A DNA stretch of 64,000 bases, from NCBI RefSeq assembly GCF_011303555.1, contig NZ_CP049868.1, positions 3,720,001 to 3,784,000 on the forward strand. The letters run 5' to 3'. Origin of the DNA: Pedobacter sp. HDW13. Lineage in GTDB: Bacteria > Bacteroidota > Bacteroidia > Sphingobacteriales > Sphingobacteriaceae. Below are positions 39,836 to 46,684 of the stretch, piece after piece (the first letter of the stretch is position 1; each line of letters begins with the position of its first letter). The translations under genes and the position numbers were made by a program. The notes below the pieces were generated by a model. That model did not search any database and was not told where the DNA came from. It saw nothing but the letters and a program-made list of their open reading frames with translations.

Positions 39836-40459
39836 ATGAATTTGAAAAGAGCTTTAAGTGGTGCTGAAGTTAAGACCATGAAATTTAAAACAATGGATTT
39901 TACCGGTGGCTGGTTAGATCTATTAGGTAAGCCTGAGCCTGCGGGGTGCTGGCTGGTATGGGGTAACTCGTTTAATGGTAAAACACGCTTTGTACTTACC
40001 CTTTGTAAATACCTTACTGCTTTCGGAAAAGTAGCTTACGATAGTTTGGAAGAAGGTTTTTGTAAAGATATGCAGGATGCATTAAGCGATGTAGGCATGG
40101 AGGATGTTAAAAACCGGTTTCAGTTTTTAGGAAAAGAAAGCATTCCAGATTTGACTACAAGACTTGAAAAGCCCAAAAGCGCTGCCATTGTGGTTATAGA
40201 TAGTTTGCAGTATTCAGACCTTAACCTAAGGTCATATAAAGAATTACGCTCCAAATTTCCCAAAAAACTTTTCATTATCATCAGTCATGCCGATGGTAAA
40301 GAACCTGAAGGGAGAGTGGCCAAGAAAATTAAATATGATGCCGCTAAAAAAATCAGAATAGAAGGTTACCGTGCTTTTTCTCAGGTACGGGGAAAAGGAT
40401 CGGCGCATTATGATATATGGCCGGCGGAGGCTGCAAGGTATTGGAACGAACTAACTTAA
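39836..40459 (+). CDS. RecA/RadA-like P-loop ATPase, phage early gene
   Basis: A 207-residue ATPase with Walker A GNSFNGKT (about residue 43-50), Walker B-like AAIVVIDSLQYSD and a polar IIISHAD segment, the layout of a RecA/DnaB-type single-domain ATPase. Such genes occur in the early region of Bacteroidota transposable phages, presumably in phage DNA metabolism; the exact role is unknown. Its ATG directly follows the MuB-like gene stop. Confidence 0.7.
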   Translation: MNLKRALSGAEVKTMKFKTMDFTGGWLDLLGKPEPAGCWLVWGNSFNGKTRFVLTLCKYLTAFGKVAYDSLEEGFCKDMQDALSDVGMEDVKNRFQFLGKESIPDLTTRLEKPKSAAIVVIDSLQYSDLNLRSYKELRSKFPKKLFIIISHADGKEPEGRVAKKIKYDAAKKIRIEGYRAFSQVRGKGSAHYDIWPAEAARYWNELT

Positions 40460-40463
40460 AAAA

Positions 40464-40829
40464 ATGAAGGATTTTAACCAGCATATCAAAGAAATGTCGC
40501 AGCACTTTAATTTAAATAAAGAGGAAGTTACCAATCTGTTTCTGGATTTAGCAGATGAATTTTTGATGGACTATTCTGGTAATGCAAATGCTGCGAAAGT
40601 TTGGAAGGCAACACCAGAGTTTTGGCAGTGGTGGCAGCAGATCTGGCTAAATAGAGACAGCATGATCTTGAAGCGATATCCCCAAAGATTAACCGGTAAG
40701 AAGACCCTAAATCTTTATCTGATATGGCATAGCTCCAAATACACTGCAATGAAACCAAGCAAGGCGGTTTATGACGCCTTTATACAGATCATAAAACAAA
40801 ATGAAATTTTACTTAACGAACTAATATAG
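40464..40829 (+). CDS. Phage early protein of unknown function
   Basis: A 121-residue, tryptophan-rich soluble protein (KVWKATPEFWQWWQQIWLNRD) in the early operon, four bases after the previous stop and two bases before the next start. No family recognised. Confidence 0.6.
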   Translation: MKDFNQHIKEMSQHFNLNKEEVTNLFLDLADEFLMDYSGNANAAKVWKATPEFWQWWQQIWLNRDSMILKRYPQRLTGKKTLNLYLIWHSSKYTAMKPSKAVYDAFIQIIKQNEILLNELI

Positions 40830-40831
40830 CT

Positions 40832-41032
40832 ATGGAACTAGGACAAATTGAAAAACTATTAAAATATTACAATAACAGCGAAATAAGGGTTGTTAACGAT
40901 ATGCATCCACATTTTAATGCGGTTGGGGACGTGATTGGTGGTGAAGAAACCGGGCTTAAAGTCAAACGTTTCGATACCCAGCAAACCTTCTTCGTTCAGG
41001 CAGCTGATATTAAAATAACCAAAAGAAAGTAG
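40832..41032 (+). CDS. Small phage early protein
   Basis: A 66-residue protein, possibly a small beta-barrel (NDMHPHFNAVGDVIGGEETGLKVKRFDT). Starts two bases after the preceding stop, consistent with one early transcript. No family recognised. Confidence 0.55.
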   Translation: MELGQIEKLLKYYNNSEIRVVNDMHPHFNAVGDVIGGEETGLKVKRFDTQQTFFVQAADIKITKRK

Positions 41033-41077
41033 ACCCTAATAGATCATAAAGAATAATTACGCCATAAAATAGAGAAT

Positions 41078-41728
41078 ATGCAAAACAGATCAATCAACAT
41101 TAACGAATTAAGTACCCTTGAACTGGAAAAATTACTTGCCGAGAAGAAGAAAGCTGAAAAACAACAACGCATGGCTGAAAAAGCCATTTATGAGAAGCAT
41201 AAGGACGGCACAATCGAATTGCTTTGGGAGGAGGCGAATGAGCTGGCGCTGGCAACAGCCAGATTTAAAAATAAACTGCATACCGTTATGGATTTGCAGG
41301 CCGAGAAGCTGAATCAATATGGCGGTATAAGAGGCAATAGCAAGGGTGGGTTTGCAATTGTACACAGCAATGGCTCTAAAAATATTACCAGGCGCAGGGA
41401 TACTGATCGTTTTTGGGATGAACGCGCAACAAAAGCTGTTGGATTAATTAAAGATTTTTTAAGCGATACCGTTAAGAAAAGAGATGCCCAGCTCCATGAT
41501 ATTTTAATGAGCTTTTTGGAAAGAAATGTAAAAGGTGATTTAGAATACGCCAAAGTCATGGACTTACTCAAGCATGAGGATAAATTTAATGACGTGCGCT
41601 GGGTCAGCGGCTTACAGCTGATTAAAGAAAGTTACAGCCAATCCTTTAAAGCCTTCGGTTACGAATTCAAGAAACGAAACCAAAGTGGCAAATGGGAGAG
41701 TTTGAGCCTTAATTTTTCTAGTCTCTAA
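41078..41728 (+). CDS. DUF3164-like phage protein
   Basis: A 216-residue protein resembling the DUF3164 family found in early regions of Mu-like phages. It has a coiled-coil N-terminus (ELEKLLAEKKKAEKQQRMAEKA), then a GGFAIVHSNGSKNITRR segment matching the family's KGGFxLxSxDGxxxxxR core, then helical sequence ending in FEFKKR-like basic residues. The family's molecular role is unknown. It is the last gene before a ~300-base non-coding stretch with a large hairpin. Confidence 0.7.
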   Translation: MQNRSININELSTLELEKLLAEKKKAEKQQRMAEKAIYEKHKDGTIELLWEEANELALATARFKNKLHTVMDLQAEKLNQYGGIRGNSKGGFAIVHSNGSKNITRRRDTDRFWDERATKAVGLIKDFLSDTVKKRDAQLHDILMSFLERNVKGDLEYAKVMDLLKHEDKFNDVRWVSGLQLIKESYSQSFKAFGYEFKKRNQSGKWESLSLNFSSL

Positions 41729-42030
41729 TTTCTTGCATATGCTACAAAGCACTGCCGAGGGATTAGTTGACACCGGCGCTGCATACTAAGTTTTAGAAAG
41801 CAAGTATTTCAGTGTTAATAGTTATAAATACTGCTGATAAACAATGTTTTAAAGCAGATGTGAGTTGGTGTATCGGGTAATTAGCCGATAAATTAAATTA
41901 TCGGCTAATTACCCGATAAAAAAGTGAAAAATCAATCTTAATAAAATCAGGCTATGCCTCAAAAAAAAGCTTACACCTGGTAAGCATCCTATAGAACGAC
42001 TAAAATAAATTACATTTAATTAAATACACC
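41729..42030. other. Non-coding stretch with long perfect inverted repeat
   Basis: No gene seen. It separates the early operon from a small regulator-like gene and contains the 21-base inverted repeat at 41871-41918. Confidence 0.5.
41871..41918. repeat. 21-base perfect inverted repeat, 6-base loop
   Basis: Arms 41871-41891 and 41898-41918 are exact reverse complements around ATTAAA. The core half-site is CGGGTAATTAGCCG. An A-run, not a T-run, follows on the plus strand, and the T-run lies on the wrong side for the minus strand, so a simple terminator is doubtful. It could be an operator or a transcript-processing site. Confidence 0.65.
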
Positions 42031-42210
42031 ATGGCAAAACAGCAATTTAAACTACGTAACCAGGACGTCAAAACTTATTTTGACGATTTGTGCAGAAAGT
42101 ATCCCGAGTGGCGATTAGACGCTCTAGAAGAGAAAACTGCACAACGGTTTTACATCAGTCCGCGTACAGTTAGGGCAATCTTAAAGGGCGAAGGTAATTA
42201 CGCCCTTTAA
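42031..42210 (+). CDS. Small phage HTH-like protein (59 residues)
   Basis: A 59-residue frame, MAKQQFKLRNQDVKTYFDD onwards, ending RFYISPRTVRAILKGEGNYAL. The last part resembles a recognition helix of a helix-turn-helix. It follows an AT-rich promoter-like region, and its stop lies inside a 10-base-pair hairpin. By position it could be a regulator between early and late genes, as Mor/C are in Mu, but it is shorter than those and shows no clear similarity. Confidence 0.5.
   Translation: MAKQQFKLRNQDVKTYFDDLCRKYPEWRLDALEEKTAQRFYISPRTVRAILKGEGNYAL
42181..42210. terminator. Hairpin overlapping the stop of the small HTH gene
   Basis: Perfect 10-base arms TTAAAGGGCG / CGCCCTTTAA around a 10-base loop, covering the last codons and the stop. 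It lies between convergent genes and is a plausible transcription stop. A second inverted repeat follows at 42220-42294. Confidence 0.5.
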
Positions 42211-42219
42211 GCCTTGCTT

Positions 42220-42294
42220 AAATAAGTTTTAAACGATGTTAAGGGATGTGTCATCAGTACTACTAACGCCTCTAAGCTTGCTTAAAACTTATTT
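42220..42294. terminator. Inverted repeat between convergent genes
   Basis: AAATAAGTTTTAA (42220-42232) and TTAAAACTTATTT (42282-42294) form a 13-base stem with a ~49-base loop, flanked by T/A runs on both sides. It is possibly a bidirectional terminator between the plus-strand regulator and the minus-strand tail genes. Confidence 0.35.
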
Positions 42295-42308
42295 TTAATG
42301 CTGCAAAT

Positions 42309-42797
42309 TTATTCTATTGTGATTTTTTGCGGTGTGTATTTCGAGGTTGTTACCTGATAAAATACGGTCGAAAAAGTAAGCTTATCAATCGAAATACCCA
42401 TAACGCCAGCTTCCTCATCCTCAACAACATTTTCTTCTGCCAGTTGTTGCAGCGCTTTAAAAGTATCGCCCTTTAAAAATTGTAGTTGCGCTGCAATGCG
42501 ATCAATCAAATCTATTTCTGCCAACCCATCACTATTTCCCATCGTACCGGAAATATGGTCCGCAAACCCATCCCTGGTGTATAGCTTTATTTCAATTGTA
42601 GCTGCGGCTTCCTGCCGCTGTTCAACCATGGTAGACCATTGTATGGGTAAAATTTTAATCAGGCAACCTGTATAGTATTGCGTGTAATTTTCGTTGCCCG
42701 GGCCAAACTGTTTGCGATGCAAATCAACATATTCAATACCCGTTATGGCTGTAAGTTTATCTTTTACAGCCAAAAATAATTCTTTGCGTGGTGTCAT
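42309..42797 (-). CDS. Phage tail-associated protein, minus strand
   Basis: A 162-residue soluble protein (MTPRKELFLAVKDKLTAITGIEYVDLHRKQFG). Its pattern of an N-terminal helix then a beta-rich body with LPIQWSTMVEQRQEAAATIEIKLYTRDG resembles tail-terminator/Gp37-type minor tail proteins, but the family is not certain. Its ATG overlaps the stop of the small upstream gene as ATGA, and the upstream partner is gpW-like, so it belongs to a small leftward tail/baseplate operon. Confidence 0.55.
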   Translation of the reverse strand: MTPRKELFLAVKDKLTAITGIEYVDLHRKQFGPGNENYTQYYTGCLIKILPIQWSTMVEQRQEAAATIEIKLYTRDGFADHISGTMGNSDGLAEIDLIDRIAAQLQFLKGDTFKALQQLAEENVVEDEEAGVMGISIDKLTFSTVFYQVTTSKYTPQKITIE

Positions 42798-42898
42798 TCT
42801 CTTAATCTTTTTTTAATTGTTAAACGCAAAGCCATGTAGGGGCTCCTTTTTCCCCTAGCGATGGCATCCTCTTGCATGTTTGTTTTTATGACCGGCAT
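42794..42898 (-). CDS. Small coupled phage ORF (34 residues)
   Basis: A very short frame, MPVIKTNMQEDAIARGK onward, ending TIKKRLRE. It starts two bases after the gpW-like stop, and its TGA overlaps the next ATG (ATGA). The tight fit in the minus-strand operon supports translation, perhaps mainly to couple the two neighbours. The product is basic and of unknown function. Confidence 0.45.
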   Translation of the reverse strand: MPVIKTNMQEDAIARGKRSPYMALRLTIKKRLRE

Positions 42899-42900
42899 GC

Positions 42901-43179
42901 CTAGTAACTGGCTTCTATATGTAAACTGTTCTGGTCAGTAAACTTAAGCTCTTTTACCTTCATCCTGTCGTATTCAAAATTCTGTTTAGCCTCTATCAGC
43001 AGGGCTGTTGCATTCTCTCCGTTTAAGAGGTTTAAAATGCCTACCCCAAGTTCAGGGTATTGTTTGTACTCACCTTTTTCGGCAAGTAAAATGTGTTTTT
43101 GGTGCAACTCATCTGAGAAGCCAACAAGGAAATCCCCCTGTTCCAATTCTAGGTCTGTGTTAAATATTAAGTCTTGCAT
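42901..43179 (-). CDS. GpW/Gp25-like baseplate protein
   Basis: A 92-residue protein resembling the Gp25/GpW lysozyme-fold baseplate wedge family. An N-terminal beta segment (DLIFNTDLELEQGDFLVG) is followed by a helix, then YPELGVGILNLLNGE, the segment matching the family's P-x-x-G-(V/T)-x-x and leucine run, and a final beta strand. Such proteins initiate wedge assembly in contractile tails. It is first in a leftward operon, apart from the other baseplate genes, which run rightward. Confidence 0.7.
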   Translation of the reverse strand: MQDLIFNTDLELEQGDFLVGFSDELHQKHILLAEKGEYKQYPELGVGILNLLNGENATALLIEAKQNFEYDRMKVKELKFTDQNSLHIEASY

Positions 43180-43381
43180 AATTTATTTATATCAACAAAT
43201 CTCCAAGAAATTTAATTCAGGAAAAAAACCGTGTTCAGGCATTGTAGAGGTACTTTACAGCGCTTGTTAAATCGTTTACAATGCCTGATACCCAATTTTT
43301 TTTGCGCCCAAAATCGTAGCAATTTTGTCTTAACAACGGGGAAATAAACACATAAACTCCGGGTATAATCAAAGAGAAAAA

Positions 43382-43840
43382 ATGACGAATTGGATTAATG
43401 TTGCTCAAAAACAAATCGGAGTGGAAGAGTACCCCAAAGGAAGCAATGGCGGTAAGCAGGTAGAGGAATACTTAAAAGCTGTAGGACTTGGTAAGGGCTA
43501 CGCCTGGTGCATGGCATTTGTATACTGGTGTGTGCTTCAGGATTGTAATGCTAAAGGTTCTAAAATGCAGCTAAAACGTACTGGTGGCGTTAACGATCAG
43601 TACATCGCCTGCAAAAAGCTAGCGGTACATACACCAAAGGCCGGAGATATATTTATTATGATCAACCCCAATGGTACCGGACACACAGGCTTTGTTGAGA
43701 AAGTGTTGGAAAACGAATTACTCCAGACCATTGAAGGAAATACAAATGGTGATGGATCCAGGGAGGGATATCAAGTAGCAAGACGTACCAGAAATATAAA
43801 AACCATTAAAGCATTTATAAGATTAAATGAGGCCATTTAG
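43382..43840 (+). CDS. CHAP-domain endolysin
   Basis: A 152-residue peptidoglycan amidase/endopeptidase of the CHAP (NlpC/P60-like) class. Catalytic residues are in order: Cys43 in YAWCMAFVYWC, His101 in GTGHTGFV and Asn120 in EGNTN. The fold fills the whole protein, with no separate wall-binding domain and no signal peptide, so release needs a holin or similar. It is first in the rightward lysis/tail operon; the next gene overlaps its 3' end by 14 bases and looks like a spanin. Confidence 0.85.
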   Translation: MTNWINVAQKQIGVEEYPKGSNGGKQVEEYLKAVGLGKGYAWCMAFVYWCVLQDCNAKGSKMQLKRTGGVNDQYIACKKLAVHTPKAGDIFIMINPNGTGHTGFVEKVLENELLQTIEGNTNGDGSREGYQVARRTRNIKTIKAFIRLNEAI

Positions 43841-44324
43841 GATAGTTTTTTTCGGGTTGATTGTACTTTGTTTGCAGGTAGCCTGCCGTTCCAGGCAGGT
43901 TGCCACAAACGAGGTATTAAGAATCAAAACCATTACCCAGGTACAACGCGATACCATTATCCAAACAGATCCAGATAGTAGTTTTTATCAGGCATGGATT
44001 GATTGCATTAGTGGCAAGCCGGTTCTAAGGGTGGATAGTGAAACTAAGAAGGCTGGAAATTACCTCAATGTTCCAACGGTGAAAATGGAAGGAAATGAGT
44101 TGAAGGTGGATTGTTATGCCACAGCACAAAAACTATTTAGAACCTGGCAACAGCAGTACATAGAAGAACTTAGGACGGAAACCATTATACGCCCGCCGAT
44201 TGAGGTAATAAGGCCTTTAACCTTATGGCAGAACCTACAGATTTATCTCGGGCGGGCAGCACTTGTGCTTAGTATGGTATACCTGATCTACCGCTTAATT
44301 AAACAAAAATTAAAAATAAATTAA
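43827..44324 (+). CDS. Putative unimolecular spanin-like lysis protein
   Basis: A 165-residue protein with an N-terminal signal ending LCLQVAC (Cys20 as possible lipidated residue; the -3 Gln is non-canonical) and a C-terminal transmembrane helix (about 137-157, RAALVLSMVYLIYRLI) with a basic end. One hydrophobic anchor at each end, the first a lipoprotein signal, is the layout of u-spanins, which span the periplasm and fuse the two membranes in the last step of lysis. The overlap with the endolysin gene fits. No sequence family is recognised, so this is an architecture-based inference. Confidence 0.55.
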   Translation: MRPFRIVFFGLIVLCLQVACRSRQVATNEVLRIKTITQVQRDTIIQTDPDSSFYQAWIDCISGKPVLRVDSETKKAGNYLNVPTVKMEGNELKVDCYATAQKLFRTWQQQYIEELRTETIIRPPIEVIRPLTLWQNLQIYLGRAALVLSMVYLIYRLIKQKLKIN

Positions 44325-44335
44325 ATATCGTTAAA

Positions 44336-45511
44336 ATGAATTTACCTTCAGTAAAATTTAACATCCAAAACGGCGGTTTATTACAACAGCCAGCAACAAG
44401 CGATAAAGTTATCGGACTTATTGCAACCGGTGAGGCAGTAACAGGCACCCCGGGTTTGACACTTGATACTTCGTATCAATTATTTAGCCTAAGCGACGCA
44501 GAAAACATCGGAATCGTGGCAGGTGGAGCAAACGACTTTATCTACAAACAGTTAGAACAGTTTTATACCGAAGCTGGCCAAGGGGCAGAACTTTGGTTAA
44601 TGTTGGTGGCTGCGGATATAGCTTACACCGAAATGCTTGATGTTACCAAAACTTATGCTAAGAAATTACTGGCAGATGCCGCAGGCGCTATCCGTGTTTT
44701 GGGTGCCTTAAAAAAATCGGCCGGCACTGAAGTGGCAGTAGATGGTTTAGATGGTGATGTGCATACTGCAGTAGTTAAAGCGCAGGCTTTGGCCACATAT
44801 TATGCCGAAAAGTATATGCCAGTTCGCGTAATTATTTCGGGCAATAACTATAGCGGAACCATTGCCGACCTAAAAGACTACACTACCGCTTCATTCAATA
44901 AGGTTGCGTGCCTTTTGGCCAATACCGATGCTACTAAAGTGGCTTCAGTTGGTTTAGCATTAGGCCGTTTGGCAAAAACTCCTGTACAAAGAAATTTGGG
45001 ACGTGTTGCCGATGGAGCTGTCGAGAGTCTAACCGCTTACTTTACAAATGGCGAAAAGGTAGAGAGCCAGCAAGACGCCTGGGACGCCATTTATAACAAG
45101 GGCTACATCTTTTTAAGATCATTTGTAAGTAAGAGCGGTTACTATTTCAGCGACGACTTAACATTAACAAGCGAAACAGACGATTTTAACAGTCTTGCAC
45201 GTGGCTTAGTGTTAGATAAGGCCATCATTTTAGCCTATGCTTCTTTAGTTAACAATTTATTGGATGAAGTTGAAGTTGCTGCCTCAGGTACTATCCATCC
45301 GGCGGTTGTAAAAAGCTGGCAAAGTCAGGTTGAAAATGCCTTAACTACAATGGTTGCGGCAGGCAACTTATCTAACGTTGAGGTCTATATCGACGAAAAT
45401 CAAAACATCTTAAGCACCGGCATTATGCAGGTTGCAATTAAATTACAGCCAGTGGGTTATGCTAAGCAAATTACCGTAAACATTGGTTTTACCACAACAA
45501 TTAATAACTAA
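44336..45511 (+). CDS. Contractile tail sheath protein (DUF2586-like)
   Basis: A 391-residue protein starting MNLPSVKFNIQNGGLLQQPA, with the sheath-family pattern of an N-terminal strand arm, an inserted domain and a C-terminal domain ending in YAKQITVNIGFTTTINN. It resembles DUF2586, used for sheath proteins in Bacteroidota phages. Sheath subunits contract to drive the tube through the host envelope. The tube gene follows within one base of the stop, the usual order. Confidence 0.82.
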   Translation: MNLPSVKFNIQNGGLLQQPATSDKVIGLIATGEAVTGTPGLTLDTSYQLFSLSDAENIGIVAGGANDFIYKQLEQFYTEAGQGAELWLMLVAADIAYTEMLDVTKTYAKKLLADAAGAIRVLGALKKSAGTEVAVDGLDGDVHTAVVKAQALATYYAEKYMPVRVIISGNNYSGTIADLKDYTTASFNKVACLLANTDATKVASVGLALGRLAKTPVQRNLGRVADGAVESLTAYFTNGEKVESQQDAWDAIYNKGYIFLRSFVSKSGYYFSDDLTLTSETDDFNSLARGLVLDKAIILAYASLVNNLLDEVEVAASGTIHPAVVKSWQSQVENALTTMVAAGNLSNVEVYIDENQNILSTGIMQVAIKLQPVGYAKQITVNIGFTTTINN

Positions 45512-45512
45512 T

Positions 45513-45926
45513 ATGACATTTGGAAGTAAACAGTATTCGTGGAGCGATGTAAGCATCGCCATTGGCGGAAAAATCATTAATGGTGTAACAGAAGTGGAAT
45601 ACACCGTGAAAAAAGAAAAAGAAGCCCTTTACGGTCGTGGTTCCGATCCACATGCTATTTTAAGTGGTAAAAACACTTATGAAGGCAAGATAGGTATTTG
45701 GCAGAGCGAACTGGAAAGTATGGTACAATCTGCACCAAACCGTGATGTGTTATCACTAAAATTTGACGTGGTGATCACTTACGTGCCTGAAGATGGAGGT
45801 GTTGTAGTGGTTGATATTCTTAAAAACGTAGAATTTACGGAAGTAAAGAAAGCCATGAAACAGGGCGATAAAAACATGGTGGTAGAAATGCCAATCGTAT
45901 TCACAAAAATTAAAACTCAGCAATAA
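45513..45926 (+). CDS. Tail tube protein
   Basis: A 137-residue beta-rich protein directly after the sheath gene, starting at the ATG at 45513 (MTFGSKQYSWSDVS). It has the repeated strand pattern of tube subunits, and the segment LYGRGSDPHAILSGKNTYEGKIGI resembles tube/FII-like proteins. It forms the inner tube of the contractile tail. Position and length support the call. Confidence 0.75.
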   Translation: MTFGSKQYSWSDVSIAIGGKIINGVTEVEYTVKKEKEALYGRGSDPHAILSGKNTYEGKIGIWQSELESMVQSAPNRDVLSLKFDVVITYVPEDGGVVVVDILKNVEFTEVKKAMKQGDKNMVVEMPIVFTKIKTQQ

Positions 45927-45932
45927 CCAATC

Positions 45933-46484
45933 ATGAGTAAAGTTACAACCCAACAGATTGCCGACTGGAAAAAACAGCATACCGATGTGTACCAAATGCC
46001 TATCGATGATAAGGTATGTTATTTGAGAGCACCCCAAATGGTAGATTGGAAAAGGGCATTTACGATTATGCAGAAAAGCGGCGACGTAGGTTTCGCTGAA
46101 GAAATGCTAGCCACTTGTTGGTTAGGTGGGGATGAAGAGATCAGAACAAAAGATGATTATTTTTTATCAGCACGTAAGGAAATCGCCTCTCTGTTTAATT
46201 ATTCAGAAGCCATTGTTAGCCCAACGGAGAGCAGAGGTTCTAAAATTACAATCGACGAATTTAGTTGTATTGTAAGGGTAATTACCAGGGAAGATTTAAA
46301 ACTGGCCGACAAGAGAAATCCATCAAATAAGCCTTTTGTAACACAAGAAGCCCTGTTTGATTTGATTTGTACCGAAAAGGATGAGGCCTTCGCAGATAAA
46401 AACAATGCAAGCTTAAGGTTTCCGCTTTATCAGGCAATCGAAAATTTACAAAATCAAAAAGCTGCTCAGCTAAAAAAGCTCTAA
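45933..46484 (+). CDS. Tail assembly chaperone, short (pre-frameshift) product
   Basis: A 183-residue helical protein between the tube and tape-measure genes, the fixed place of the G-type tail assembly chaperone that coats the tape measure during tail building. Its last codons are CTA AAA AAG CTC TAA, so the stop lies just after an A AAA AAG slippery heptamer. A fraction of ribosomes should shift to make a longer G-T product (separate entry). No other motif. Confidence 0.72.
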   Translation: MSKVTTQQIADWKKQHTDVYQMPIDDKVCYLRAPQMVDWKRAFTIMQKSGDVGFAEEMLATCWLGGDEEIRTKDDYFLSARKEIASLFNYSEAIVSPTESRGSKITIDEFSCIVRVITREDLKLADKRNPSNKPFVTQEALFDLICTEKDEAFADKNNASLRFPLYQAIENLQNQKAAQLKKL

Positions 46485-46681
46485 TTGAGGCTGTCGTCGA
46501 TCCCGACGACACCTCAGCTTATTCATTAGCTGAAATTAGTGTAAGGCTAGGAGATGCTTTTTTGAAATACTACATGCACATTCAAAGCCCTTCCTCTCTT
46601 TCTGATGAGGAATGGGCTGAAGAATTGCAAAACTTACACTACATCAGACAACAAGAAGCCGAGGCTTCAAAGCCCAAATAA
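45933..46681 (+). CDS. Tail assembly chaperone G-T fusion by -1 frameshift
   Basis: After slipping back one base on A AAA AAG (46472-46478), reading continues GCT CTA ATT GAG... for 67 more codons (ALIEAVVDPDDTSAYSLAEI ... EAEASKPK) to TAA at 46679-46681, four bases before the tape-measure ATG. The extension has no start codon of its own near the shift and is acidic/helical like phage T domains. In lambda-type tails G-GT made at a fixed ratio is needed for tail assembly; conservation of this arrangement across tailed phages supports the call. Confidence 0.75.
46472..46516 (+). promoter_or_regulatory. Programmed -1 frameshift signal: slippery heptamer plus hairpin
   Basis: Slippery A AAA AAG at 46472-46478, in the right phase with zero-frame codons CTA AAA AAG. 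After a 7-base spacer comes a stem-loop: TGAGG (46486-46490) pairs with CCTCA (46512-46516), and GTCGTCG (46493-46499) pairs with CGACGAC (46504-46510) around an ATCC loop. Heptamer, spacing and stem all fit known bacterial -1 sites such as dnaX. Confidence 0.8.
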
Positions 46682-46684
46682 TAA

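Noticed and set aside
46482..46681. Independent small gene after the tail chaperone
   Set aside because: No start codon near the beginning of the frame; it is better explained as the -1 frameshift extension.
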